Positions 24,988-33,105 of a DNA stretch of 64,000 nucleotides are shown one piece after another. Position 1 is the first letter of the stretch. The number at the start of each line of letters is the position of its first letter. The DNA is from Acrocarpospora macrocephala. GTDB lineage: Bacteria; Actinomycetota; Actinomycetes; Streptosporangiales; Streptosporangiaceae. The stretch is from NCBI RefSeq assembly GCF_009687865.1, contig NZ_BLAE01000006.1:186001-250000 (forward strand), written 5' to 3'. The position numbers and the translations under genes were made by a program. Under the pieces are notes generated by a model. That model was not told the DNA's origin. It saw nothing but the letters and a program-made list of their open reading frames with translations, and ran no database searches.

Positions 24988-25008
24988 ATGTCCCAAGACG
25001 TCCCTAGT
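24988..25008 (+). promoter_or_regulatory. Operator-like motif, site A
   Basis: The stretch gtcccaagacgtccctag lies about 190 bases ahead of the gene at 25197. It shares the pattern gtccc-nnn-acgtccc with sites at 32372, 33038 and 34881, each upstream of an element gene. It is probably bound by one of the GntR or DUF5919 regulators of the element. Confidence 0.45.
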
Positions 25009-25196
25009 CGCGGTGTAGGGGGACCATAGGGCTGTACGAGGCTCAACGACGTATCGCCAAAGACGTCGGGAGTCGATATGCACCCCCTATGCAGTAACCC
25101 TCCGATCGCGTGTGCGCACCTGGTCAGCACGGGACTGGTCGCCAACGCGGTGGCGGCGTCGGCTGTTGCCATAGCGATGGGAAACGAGGGTGCGTG

Positions 25197-25532
25197 ATGG
25201 AGCTGCCTGCGGCGGTACCACGGATCCTGGGAACCCAGATGAGCTCGGCGGCGACTGAGCAAGGCTCGACCTTGGAGATGGCCCAGCAGCAGTACGTGCA
25301 CTTGGTGCGGCTGGCGTGGGATCTGCACACGCTGGGGGTGAGTCCGGCTGTTGAGCTTGGGCCTGAGCGGGTGCCCGCGGTGCGGATCTCGCGGGCGCGT
25401 GGCCCGATACGGGTGATGGCGTGGTTGACGGATGGAGCATGGGTTTTCACCTGGGGCCGCAGCCGGGATCAGCGTATCGAGGTGTTCGACACCAGGGCGG
25501 CGGCGCGGATCGCAAGGGTGGCAGAGGAATGA
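25197..25532 (+). CDS. Hypothetical protein, first gene of a small element operon
   Basis: A 111-residue soluble protein starting at ATG 25197 with GAGGG seven bases upstream. The N-terminal half is helical (TLEMAQQQYVHLVRLAWDLH). The C-terminal half is beta-rich and ends with VFTWGRSRDQRIEVFDTRAA. It resembles small proteins that accompany GntR regulators in actinomycete mobile elements; no function is known. Its stop overlaps the start of the next gene by four bases (ATGA at 25529-25532). Confidence 0.65.
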   Translation: MELPAAVPRILGTQMSSAATEQGSTLEMAQQQYVHLVRLAWDLHTLGVSPAVELGPERVPAVRISRARGPIRVMAWLTDGAWVFTWGRSRDQRIEVFDTRAAARIARVAEE

Positions 25533-26022
25533 CCGAGCTGTTCCCCGAATCCCCGCTCAGCGCCGAGTTGCCGCATCGGGAGCATGTCCGAAAGCTGGTC
25601 GATGACGTGTTGTGGGGCAGGCTGACGCGGCGGATCGTGCACGAGCATCCGGGTCTGTACCTGCCTTCGGCGGAAGGCGTCATGAATGAGGCGCTGGGTT
25701 TCTGTGGCTACTGGCCGGAGCGCCCGGCGGGGGCTATGTGCTCTCGCCCCGTGTTGGTGTCGGGTGGCACGTGTTCATCCTTCACACCCGTGAGTACGCG
25801 GCGTTCTGTGAGGGGTTGGCGGGGCGTTTCCTGCATCACGCGCCTCGGGATCAAGACGACACCGGTTGCCCCACCAGCCCCGGCAGCGGTCAGGGAAGTG
25901 GAGGTGTGGTTCGTACCGTCGCGGCGATGCGGGCGTGGGGGTTGGCGGTGAATGAGGCGCTGTGGTTCGGGATGGGCACGGCGACCTGTTGTGCGGGATA
26001 CGCGGAGGAAGAGCTGGCATGA
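25529..26022 (+). pseudogene. Frameshifted 'glycine-rich domain-containing' type protein
   Basis: The frame from ATG 25529 encodes MTELFPESPLSAELP and continues to GYWPERPAG, then loses sense near a G run at 25727-25732. In the +1-shifted frame the protein resumes with YVLSPRVGVGWHVFILHTR, EYAAFCEGLAGRFLHHAP and RTVAAMRAWGLAVNEALW, ending at 26022. The joined product matches a recurrent actinomycete protein (GWHTFILHT-x-YxxFC and a C-terminal Cys pair, here CC) found in mobile elements ahead of GntR genes. It is either a real one-base indel, a programmed shift or a sequencing error. Its end overlaps the GntR start (ATGA). Confidence 0.65.
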
Positions 26023-26651
26023 ACAACGAGCAGTGGCGGCGAGCAAAGCCGGATGAGCTGAACCGGGAAGGCCCGGAACCGCTGTATCTCCAGGTGGCCG
26101 ACATCCTGACGGACCGGATCAAGCGAGGGAAGCTGAGGATCGGGGACCAGGTTCCCGGCGAGACGGAACTGCTGCGGACCTATCGGATTTCGCGGGGTAC
26201 GGCGCGGCAGGTGCATCGAGAGTTGCGCACGCGCGGCCTGGCGTACACGGTGCCGGCGATGGGAACCTTCGTCGGACGGCGGGACGTCACGCCCTCGCCG
26301 TATTCGATGCCCGCGTATGCGCTGATCGCCCGGGACCTGGCCACGCAGATCCGGGCGGGCGTCTACCCGCCGGACAAGCCGATCCCCACCCGTGGCGCGC
26401 TGAGCAAGCAGTATGAGGTCTCTGTGCATACGGTCCGGCACGCGATGAAGATATTGCAGGAAGCGGGTTGGGTGTTCTACCGCCAATCGCGCGGGACCTT
26501 CGTGGCGTCACCGGACCAGTGGCCCGATCCGGGAGTGTGGCGCAAGAGGATCGCGGTCGCGTGCGGTGCGGACCTCGTTGAGGACACACCCTTACCCCGG
26601 AAAGAGCCACCGGGTTTGGCTCCCCAAAGATCGGAAAAGAGCCTCGGATGA
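26019..26651 (+). CDS. GntR-family regulator with two winged-helix domains
   Basis: A 210-residue protein with tandem GntR-type DNA-binding domains. The first spans about 22-88 (LYLQVADILTDRIKRGKL, GETELLRTYRISRGTARQVHREL, then GTFVGRR). The second spans about 97-165 (IARDLATQIRAGVYPPDKPI, LSKQYEVSVHTVRHAMKIL, GTFVASP). No effector-binding UTRA or FCD domain follows, so the protein may bind two half-sites at once. ATG 26019 overlaps the upstream stop. The tail after 180 is low complexity. Confidence 0.85.
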   Translation: MNNEQWRRAKPDELNREGPEPLYLQVADILTDRIKRGKLRIGDQVPGETELLRTYRISRGTARQVHRELRTRGLAYTVPAMGTFVGRRDVTPSPYSMPAYALIARDLATQIRAGVYPPDKPIPTRGALSKQYEVSVHTVRHAMKILQEAGWVFYRQSRGTFVASPDQWPDPGVWRKRIAVACGADLVEDTPLPRKEPPGLAPQRSEKSLG

Positions 26652-26685
26652 TCTCCGAAACCCCTAGGGCCAGGAAGGATCTGGT

Positions 26686-26729
26686 CGGGACGACAGGATT
26701 TGAAACCCGCGACCTCTTGACCCCCAGGG
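26686..26729 (-). repeat. tRNA-Pro(GGG) 3'-half scar
   Basis: On the minus strand this reads ctgggggtcaagaggtcgcg, then ggtttcaaatcctgtcgtcccg. It matches the anticodon arm, T arm and acceptor 3' strand of an actinomycete tRNA-Pro(GGG), with one extra T in the T loop region. No 5' half is present. It is best read as an att remnant of a second integrative element; tRNA-Pro is the target of pSAM2-type elements. No partner copy is in the window. Confidence 0.6.
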
Positions 26730-26855
26730 CGTGGGGTAGGCGATTTTGCAGCTCAGCGGCCGTCAGGTGGCCATGAACGACGTCTAGTGACGTGCGGGTT
26801 GCTCGGCTGTGTGCAGGACGTGTGGTCCCCAAGTGGTCCCCGCCTTCGGCTGTCG

Positions 26856-26885
26856 TTGAGGTGCATTGAGTTGAGGTGCATTGAG
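26856..26885 (+). repeat. Perfect 15-bp tandem duplication
   Basis: The unit ttgaggtgcattgag occurs twice head to tail in the spacer between the tRNA-Pro scar and the nuclease gene. It could be an iteron-like binding site or simple slippage. Confidence 0.7.
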
Positions 26886-27071
26886 CAGTCTTCGTTGCAG
26901 GCCGATCCCCTTCGCGATGCGCAGCACTGGCACGCCTGCACCCCTGGGCCTTCCAGTCAGGAGGTGAATCGGATGCCGAAAATCGACATCCGATTCCTAT
27001 GTCCAGATTTGACCAGGAATATGGGTCGACACTACGATCCGCGTAGTTGATCACGACCTAGCGAGGCAAGC

Positions 27072-28028
27072 ATGACCGCGGCCCTTCCCCAGGCATCCCC
27101 CTCGTGGACCCTCGTCCCCGGTGGCACCATCGAACGTAAGAAGCTTCACGAGCACTTCGGCGGGCGTACCCAGGGCGGCATCGGCCCGTCCAGCCGAACG
27201 CCGAACGTCTTCATCTTCACTGACCCCATCGCGGGCGAGAAGCACGGCTACTTCGACGGTTGGATGCCCGATGGGCTGTTCCACTACAGCGGCGAAGGAC
27301 AGTACGGCGACCAGCGAATGATCTCCGGCAACGCGAGCATCCTCAACCACCAGAAGGAAGGCAGGGCTCTGCATGTCTTCCAGGGCGCTCGCGGAACGAT
27401 CACCTACCTCGGCAGGTTCGAGGTGTACAACAAGGACCCGTGGTACGAGGCGGACGCCCCCGAGAGCGGAGGTGGGCCGCTGCGCCGTGTCATCGTCTTC
27501 CGCCTGAAGCCGCTCGACACCGACCCCCAACCGCCGCAGACCAAGCTTGCTCGCCTGCTCGCCGCTGCCGACAAGCCTGAAGCTGAGGATCAGGTGCAGG
27601 ATCTTCCGTTGGAGCAGCAGCTCACCGAGCGCAGTTTCGTCAACCCCGCGCAGGAGCCGTACGAAGCGGAACGGAAGGAGGCCAGCTTGGTACAGGCCCT
27701 GGCTGACTACCTGCGCGGCAAGGGACACACAGTGGGCCGGCACCAGATGCTTCCCAAAGGCGAAACGCGACCACTCTTCACCGACCTGTACGACAAGGAC
27801 CTGACGCTTCTGGTGGAGGCGAAGGGCAGCGTCACCCGGGAAAACGTCCGCATGGCAATCGGTCAGCTCGCCGACTACGGCCGATTCCTCACGGAAGCCA
27901 TCCGAGCCATCCTGCTTCCGACCGAGCCCCGCACCGACCTGCTCTCGCTCGCCCACGGCCAGGACATCGTCGTCATCTGGCCGGTCAAGGGCGGCTACGC
28001 GACCAGCAAGGCCGACTTCACCCTGTAG
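27072..28028 (+). CDS. Modification-dependent (type IV-like) restriction enzyme: SRA-like plus PD-(D/E)xK nuclease
   Basis: A 318-residue protein. Residues about 15-155 match the SRA-like domain first described in ScoMcrA of Streptomyces coelicolor: HFGGRTQGGIGPSSRTPNVF, then YFDGWMPDGLFHYSGEGQYG, then DQRMISGN and YLGRFEVY. SRA folds flip out modified cytosines. After a linker, residues about 215-318 hold a PD-(D/E)xK-like core, TDLYDKDLTLLVEAKG, with the Asp and the ExK triad, followed by the helix QLADYGRF. Together these suggest cleavage of modified foreign DNA. It is followed by a hairpin terminator and then the DndB-like gene. GAGG lies before the ATG. Confidence 0.75.
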   Translation: MTAALPQASPSWTLVPGGTIERKKLHEHFGGRTQGGIGPSSRTPNVFIFTDPIAGEKHGYFDGWMPDGLFHYSGEGQYGDQRMISGNASILNHQKEGRALHVFQGARGTITYLGRFEVYNKDPWYEADAPESGGGPLRRVIVFRLKPLDTDPQPPQTKLARLLAAADKPEAEDQVQDLPLEQQLTERSFVNPAQEPYEAERKEASLVQALADYLRGKGHTVGRHQMLPKGETRPLFTDLYDKDLTLLVEAKGSVTRENVRMAIGQLADYGRFLTEAIRAILLPTEPRTDLLSLAHGQDIVVIWPVKGGYATSKADFTL

Positions 28029-28042
28029 GCCAGTGCGCGGGA

Positions 28043-28066
28043 AGCCGCCAGCCGACGCTGGCGGCT
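28043..28066. terminator. Hairpin after the restriction gene
   Basis: A perfect 10-bp stem (agccgccagc / gctggcggct) with a 4-base loop lies 15 bases after the stop codon. There is no T run, as is common for actinomycete terminators. Confidence 0.65.
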
Positions 28067-28155
28067 GGGGGCGCCTAGTGAGGGACATCAGCTCGGCCGT
28101 CTTCTCCGCCAGCAGGCGTTAACGAGCCATTCCTGCACGTCATCACACCAATGAA

Positions 28156-28226
28156 GTACTACGCGAGAAGTATTCATGACTACGCAGGATTTGAGCCGTT
28201 TGCCAGATGCCATTCCTGCGTAGTAC
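28156..28226. promoter_or_regulatory. Inverted-repeat operator region of the DndB-like gene
   Basis: A perfect 11-bp inverted repeat, actacgcagga at 28179-28189 and tcctgcgtagt at 28214-28224, is separated by 24 bases. An extra half-site gtactacgc lies at 28156-28164. The set lies 70-140 bases upstream of the start at 28295, where a repressor or autoregulator would bind. DndB proteins are known negative regulators of dnd operons, which makes self-regulation possible. Confidence 0.5.
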
Positions 28227-28294
28227 AGTCCATTTCGGCACCTGACGCCCTCCCGATTCCCCCGAATCTGCGTCAGGGCACGCATGGAGGCGTT

Positions 28295-29515
28295 ATGCCC
28301 AAGATCCACATTCCCGTGATCGCTTACGAGCAGGGTGGCCGGCAGATGCTGGTTACTGCTATGAGCCCGGTCGATCTAGTCCGGATGGTCTCCAAGCCGG
28401 AAGCATGGGACCCGGTAAAGACCACCACCCATGGCAACCGTCCCCGGGATCCCGCTCACCTTCAGGGAATCGTCAAGTACCTGGTGGAGGAAGAGCACTT
28501 CGTCCTCGGGGCGGCGGTGCTCTACTTGACCACCAAGGAGGCCACGTTCACCCCGGCAGAGCTCCCCGGCGTCACGACCGAGAGCGACGCCGCTAAAATC
28601 GGCACGCTAGCCGTGGACATCGGCGCCAAGTTCGACATCGGCGACGGTCAGCACCGCATCGGCGCCCACGAACACATCGTGAGTACGCGCGACGATGACG
28701 ACCCTGTACTGGAGCGTCTAGCAAAATCAGGGCAGCCGATGATCATCGTCATCGACGACAACCCCAAGCGACGCGCCCAGGACTTCACCGACCTGCAGCG
28801 CAATGTCAAGACACCTACCGCATCCCTCGCCCAGTCGATGGACCGCCGACAGCCGATCAATCGCGAGTTGAGCGAGATGTTCGACGTGGTACCCCTGTTC
28901 AACGACCGCGTCGAATATTTCAAGGACAACCCGGGGAAACTGTCGGCGAAGCTGTTCTCCTTCAAGACGGTCCGCTACGTCTCCGGGCTACTGCTGGTCG
29001 GCAACGGCTACCGCAGTCCGGCGACCATGGACAAGGCAGTCAACGCCAAGTTCGAGGGCACCGTCGTCAGCGACGCCGACGCGGCGCGTGCGAAACTGAC
29101 CGAGTTCTGGACTTCGCTCGGCGAACTAGTCCGATTCGCAGATGTCGTTGACGGTGAGATAAAGACCCCTGAACTGCGGGAGGCCACCTATCTGACCTCT
29201 GCTGGCGTCCTGTACGCCATCGCCCTCGCGGTCTACCAGGCGCACTTCCTACTGAAGATCCCGGTAAAGGACGCCGTGAGAGCGCTGGATTCAGTGAACT
29301 TCGACCGCACCGCAAAGACCTCCGGCATCACGACCGAGGACACCATCTTCGCCGGCAACCTCATCGATCCGGAAACCGGCAAGCTCCAGGCTGGCCGCAC
29401 AGCTTGGGAGACCGCCGCCGCTGTCCTGCTGAACGTCATAGGCTACGATCCGGACATCCAGAAGATTCTGGAGAGCAACGGGCAGGACCACCTGCTGGCC
29501 TCTCTATCTAAGTAG
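28295..29515 (+). CDS. DndB-like DGQHR-domain protein
   Basis: This 406-residue protein contains FDIGDGQHRIGAHEHI at about 112-127, the DGQHR signature of DndB-type proteins. Family features follow: LQRNVKTPTASLAQSMDRRQ, RELSEMF, FNDRVEYF and AKLFSFKTVRYVSGLL. DndB regulates DNA phosphorothioation genes (dndA-E) elsewhere. No dndC, dndD or dndE is present here, so this is a solitary homolog, as often seen in mobile defence islands. ATG 28295 is set by GGAGG seven bases upstream; the frame is open further upstream across the operator region but lacks a start signal there. Confidence 0.82.
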   Translation: MPKIHIPVIAYEQGGRQMLVTAMSPVDLVRMVSKPEAWDPVKTTTHGNRPRDPAHLQGIVKYLVEEEHFVLGAAVLYLTTKEATFTPAELPGVTTESDAAKIGTLAVDIGAKFDIGDGQHRIGAHEHIVSTRDDDDPVLERLAKSGQPMIIVIDDNPKRRAQDFTDLQRNVKTPTASLAQSMDRRQPINRELSEMFDVVPLFNDRVEYFKDNPGKLSAKLFSFKTVRYVSGLLLVGNGYRSPATMDKAVNAKFEGTVVSDADAARAKLTEFWTSLGELVRFADVVDGEIKTPELREATYLTSAGVLYAIALAVYQAHFLLKIPVKDAVRALDSVNFDRTAKTSGITTEDTIFAGNLIDPETGKLQAGRTAWETAAAVLLNVIGYDPDIQKILESNGQDHLLASLSK

Positions 29516-29780
29516 GCCATGAACCGGCTCCATCGGCGAAGCTCTAGGTGATGAGCGCGGAGAAAGTGACGTCAAAAGCCACCTACTCCGCGCTTATCGT
29601 CATTCCGTGCGAACGTCGGCACTAGCTTGCCCTAATTCTCTCCGTATGATGTGACAGGCACAACGCAGGGACGCCCGTTTCATCCGTATTGTCTTATTAG
29701 CCGCATATTGTACTATTTATCCGACTGTGTACTTAAGCCAAGCGCGCAGTCTTCGCCACTACTCCTATTCGGAGGATTCG

Positions 29781-30659
29781 ATGAGCGCCATCGATAGGGC
29801 GTCTGTGCCCCCCAGCCCTTTCGCTAAGCACCGTGGGATCTTGCCTCTCGGGCGCCATGAGATCGAGTGCTATGTCCTCGACAACGGTGAGCGGGTACTC
29901 GCCCTGCGCGAGGTGGTACGTGCACTCACAGATACTGATAGCGGCAATCTCGATAATTATATTGGCGCCCAAAGCCTGCAGCCTTACCTGAACAGCAAAG
30001 AAATTCTCGAATCTGCGATCGAATATCACATTCCTGGAACCCAATTCACGGGCAAGGGAATCCGGGCGGAGTCGTTTCTTGAAATTTGCCATGCATATGT
30101 AAGTGCGCTAGCAGATAACGGCTTGAGTACCGAACGCCAGAACCAGGTCGCGACTCGGGCAAGCATCCTCCTTTCAGCGTGCGCAAAGGTCGGCCTTATC
30201 GCTCTGATCGACGAAGCGACTGGCTACCAGTATGAGCGCGCAGAAGATGCACTACAACTCAAACTTCGCGCTTACATTTCCGAAGAACTTAGAGAATGGG
30301 AAAAGACCTTTCCTGATCAGCTCTGGGAAGAATTTGGCCGCCTGACACGATGGCAAGGACCCTTGCACTCTCGCCCTAAGTGGTGGGGAAAGCTTGTGAT
30401 GGAATTGATCTACGAGGCTCTCGATCCGGATGTAGCCAAAGCGCTTAGGGATACAAAACCAGATCCACGACACGGACAGAACTATCATCAGTGGCTAACC
30501 GAGCACAAAGGACTCAAAGAGCTTGTAACACATATTAATCAAGTGATTGGCATCGCCAAGACGTGTGAAACCATTACAGAGCTAAAGGAAAAAGTAGCTC
30601 TCTACTACGGCCGGCACCCAGTCCAGCTTACGCTCATAGCGCCCCCCTCACCGAAGTAA
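29781..30659 (+). CDS. P63C-domain protein
   Basis: A 292-residue protein starting at ATG 29781 with GGAGG six bases upstream. The N-terminal part (FAKHRGILPLG, ECYVLDNGERVLALREVV) and the helical middle lead to a C-terminal P63C domain (about 185-290): WEKTFPDQLWEEFGRLT, LVMELIYEALDPDVAKALRD, NYHQWLTEHKGLKELVTHI. P63C proteins are found in phages and mobile islands; the biochemical role is unknown. Codon use is distinctly AT-rich, so the gene was probably acquired separately. No terminator or partner gene is visible downstream. Confidence 0.78.
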   Translation: MSAIDRASVPPSPFAKHRGILPLGRHEIECYVLDNGERVLALREVVRALTDTDSGNLDNYIGAQSLQPYLNSKEILESAIEYHIPGTQFTGKGIRAESFLEICHAYVSALADNGLSTERQNQVATRASILLSACAKVGLIALIDEATGYQYERAEDALQLKLRAYISEELREWEKTFPDQLWEEFGRLTRWQGPLHSRPKWWGKLVMELIYEALDPDVAKALRDTKPDPRHGQNYHQWLTEHKGLKELVTHINQVIGIAKTCETITELKEKVALYYGRHPVQLTLIAPPSPK

Positions 30660-31599
30660 GTCTTCAATCGGCGGCTATTGCGGTACGCAGCCTGATCTCT
30701 CCGTACGCCATCGTCCAACTCACGGGGCAAGCTCGGGTAGTCCCACACATCTTTCCCTTTGCACTGATCTTCCCGTCCGCTATCGACCCGCCCCGGAGGG
30801 GCAGTAGGCCGGTGACGGAGGGTCAAGCTCGGCTTCGCGTGTACATGTTCCCGGTGGCATTCCTCGCGCGCTGGTTGCCCTGCCGGCACAGCCGGGCTTG
30901 AGCTGGAGTCGCTGGTCTGCTGGGCTTGCCCGGGTTGATGGCGGGCGGGACGATCAGGGTCCTCAGCCATTCACGGGTCTTAGCTTCTTGATCTGCGAGC
31001 TTCCCAGATGCAGGAGTGCCCCGGGGTTTGGGGCAGCGCCCCAAGGTCTTCCCTCCATTCAACCTTCTCGCTCATCCCTCCTCCTTCTCCGGCTTTCTCT
31101 CTTTCGCCAGTGTCGTCCTACTGGTCTCCGGGAATCTTCTCGGCTCATACCCTCTTCCCCGCCATGACCCGTTCACCGTGCTGGGGAGAGAACCCCATCG
31201 GCACAATCAACTGCCGCCATCTATGTCCCACGCCGCTTGTCGGCGTGGTGCGCGCCGCTGCCGGCGGACCGGCCCGAAGAGGCCGCAGCCGCCGGCGGGC
31301 GAGCGCGCGGACCAACACATGAAACTCATCGTCGTGTGCCCTCATTCGTGCGGACTGTGATGGCATCTGGGCAGCGCTTTGCACCACTCAAGACCTCGAA
31401 CTCAACCCAGAAGTGCCCGGGAAGCAGCCTGAAGGAATAGCTTGCCGCCCGAACCTTTCCCCGACACGTCCGCTCCCCGCGGGGCCGCCTTCTCTGCTGG
31501 ATCGCCCAGCTGCGCCCCTCTCCCCAACGGGCGTTCCTCTTCCCCCACCCCCGCCTTCCGCGATAGCGGCTTGAATAAGTAGAGATAAGTTTCTTTCGA
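30660..31599. other. Gene-poor spacer of about 940 bases
   Basis: No frame here has both a start signal and a recognisable protein pattern. The sequence changes from AT-rich to Pro/Ser-codon-like GC-rich stretches, giving many short chance frames on both strands. It may be decayed element DNA. Nothing further can be identified. Confidence 0.45.
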
Positions 31600-32331
31600 T
31601 CATGTGCCGGGGTCTGCCGTCTCCCAGGTCCGTTCGAAGCTGGTCAGGTACACGGGGAAGCTGCCCTGGTCTCCGTTGGCACGTAGGTGAACCACGGGGG
31701 CGTCGGCCGCTGGTGTCCCGTAGACGTGTGCGTTGATGAGTAGCTCATCGTCGGCTCGGTAGATCGAGTTGTAAAGCACCGTGCGATGGAACCGGAACTC
31801 GGCGCCGGGGAGTCCTCGGAGCGGCTGGAAGAGGGTGACCGCGTTGCGGATCTTGGCTGAGATGGTACTGCCGCCGATACGTTCGTCGGCTCCTCGGGTG
31901 GCGACTTCTTGGCTATCGGGGTCTCCGAGGAGGACGCGCACTCTTACGCCGTTGCAGGCTCGGTCGGCGATGGTACGGAGCAAGCCGGCGTCTTCGGCGA
32001 GGAAGAGGCTGCTGTAGGCGAGGATGCCAATTTCCTCGGTGGCACCCTCGAAGAGGGCTTGCCAAGTTGCGTGCGGGACGGCCCAGCGGTGGGGGTAGAC
32101 GGCAAGGATCTCGTTGGAGACGTGTTGGCGGCGCGGTACGGTTTCCGGCCAGATTTCGCTTTCGTCGATCTGGAGGAGGTCGGCGATGGCCCAGCGGTGT
32201 CGTGGGTAGGGGATGCGGCCCTTGAGCCAGCGGTCGACGGTCTTGGGGTCCACGGCCAGTGCGGACGCTACGTCGACGGGGCGTAGGCGGGCTTTGATCA
32301 GGGCGTATCGCAGGTTGTCGCTCACGGGCAC
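31600..32331 (-). CDS. XRE-type regulator with PLD-like sensor domain (DUF5919), copy 1
   Basis: This 243-residue protein begins with a helix-turn-helix (about 5-55: ALIKARLRPVDVASALAVDP, TVDRWLKGR). It continues with the DUF5919 domain: AVYPHRWAVPHATWQALFE, IGILAYSSLFLAEDAGLL, VRVLLGDPDSQEVATRG and TVLYNSIYRADDELLINAHV. The domain resembles a phospholipase D fold without an HKD pair, and presumably binds a ligand. It is a paralog of the protein at 34125-34865. It is divergent from the GntR gene at 32561, with operator site B in between. Confidence 0.82.
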   Translation of the reverse strand: MPVSDNLRYALIKARLRPVDVASALAVDPKTVDRWLKGRIPYPRHRWAIADLLQIDESEIWPETVPRRQHVSNEILAVYPHRWAVPHATWQALFEGATEEIGILAYSSLFLAEDAGLLRTIADRACNGVRVRVLLGDPDSQEVATRGADERIGGSTISAKIRNAVTLFQPLRGLPGAEFRFHRTVLYNSIYRADDELLINAHVYGTPAADAPVVHLRANGDQGSFPVYLTSFERTWETADPGT

Positions 32332-32371
32332 CTCTCGTGGGCGTGGGCTCTGCCTGCGACGCTAACATAAG

Positions 32372-32390
32372 AAGTCCCTAGACGTCCCTC
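32372..32390 (+). promoter_or_regulatory. Operator-like motif, site B
   Basis: The stretch aagtccctagacgtccctc lies 41 bases upstream of the DUF5919 copy 1 start. It is the best match to site A at 24988 and shares its gtccc-nnn-acgtccc core. Confidence 0.5.
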
Positions 32391-32560
32391 GTGTGGGGTG
32401 GATAGGTCCTTCTTCCCGCTAGAGGCTCGACCAGCATGAAACATCACACGCTCGCCTCATCGATCAATCGAATCCACGCCCGGCCGATCAGGCTAGGCGT
32501 AGATCGTCTTGGCGAGTCGGGACACCTACGTTGACCAACCGCAACGTCCTGGACGGGTCG

Positions 32561-33070
32561 ATGAACGACGAACCGGAACGGCTGAATCGTCGACTCGTCT
32601 ATCCAAGAATCGTCACGAAGATCCGCGAGAGGATCGCGGCGGCCGGGTATCAGCCGGGATCGCTGCTCCCCTCCGAGAACGCTCTATGCCAGGAACTTCG
32701 GATCGCACGTAATACGCTGCGGCGGGCGCTCACTGAACTCAAACGAGAAGGCTTGCTGGATACGATCCCTTCCAAGGGGTGGGTAGTCGTCGCGGAGGCA
32801 TGTCCACAGCAGGACCGGTACAAGTACGAGGGCATCGCCCGGGTCTTCCGCGAGCAAATCCAGACCGGTCTCCTGCCACCAGGTGCCCCGGTGCCCAGCG
32901 AAGCAATGTTGCGGCAGGAACTCGGTATTTCCCGGTACACCGTGCGCTCGGCTCTGGCCGTTCTCGAACGTGAGGGACTTCTAGAGACGAGACAAGGCAA
33001 GGGCCGGTACGTCACCCGCCGCGCACCTGCGGAAATAGGACGTCCCGGGACGTCCAACCAGCAAGGCTAG
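32561..33070 (+). CDS. GntR-family regulator with two winged-helix domains
   Basis: A protein of about 169 residues built, like that at 26019, from two GntR DNA-binding domains: PRIVTKIRERIAAAGYQPGS with LCQELRIARNTLRRALTEL, then IARVFREQIQTGLLPPGAPV with LRQELGISRYTVRSALAVLE and GKGRYVTRR. No ligand domain is present. ATG 32561 is preferred over TTG 32531; neither has a strong ribosome binding site. Operator-like site C overlaps its 3' end and faces the HD gene, 36 bases after its stop. Confidence 0.82.
   Translation: MNDEPERLNRRLVYPRIVTKIRERIAAAGYQPGSLLPSENALCQELRIARNTLRRALTELKREGLLDTIPSKGWVVVAEACPQQDRYKYEGIARVFREQIQTGLLPPGAPVPSEAMLRQELGISRYTVRSALAVLEREGLLETRQGKGRYVTRRAPAEIGRPGTSNQQG
33038..33055. 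promoter_or_regulatory. Operator-like motif, site C (palindrome)
   Basis: The 18-bp perfect palindrome ggacgtcccgggacgtcc lies inside the end of the GntR gene and about 50 bases ahead of the HD gene start at 33106. It contains the acgtccc half-site found in sites A, B and D. Confidence 0.5.
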
Positions 33071-33105
33071 ATGTCCCCCGGGGTCACCTCCTTATCGTGA
33101 ACAGC

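Larger units (their letters stand above)
23949..25196. other. Non-coding stretch at the left end of the integrated element
   Basis: About 1.25 kb with no supported gene. It contains the tRNA-Ser 3'-half copy (24559-24618), two arm-type repeats (24425 and 24687) and an operator-like motif (24988) before the first element gene. The part from about 24420 to 24560 is a diverged copy of 43390-43528, just left of the intact tRNA-Ser. Confidence 0.6.

Noticed and set aside
28151-28294. An N-terminal extension of the DndB-like protein
   Set aside because: It would cover the inverted-repeat operator region and lacks a start signal, whereas ATG 28295 has GGAGG.
30605-30970. A leftward gene in the spacer after the P63C gene
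   Set aside because: The translation is Arg/Pro/Ser-rich without structure and overlaps the P63C end; no ribosome binding site.
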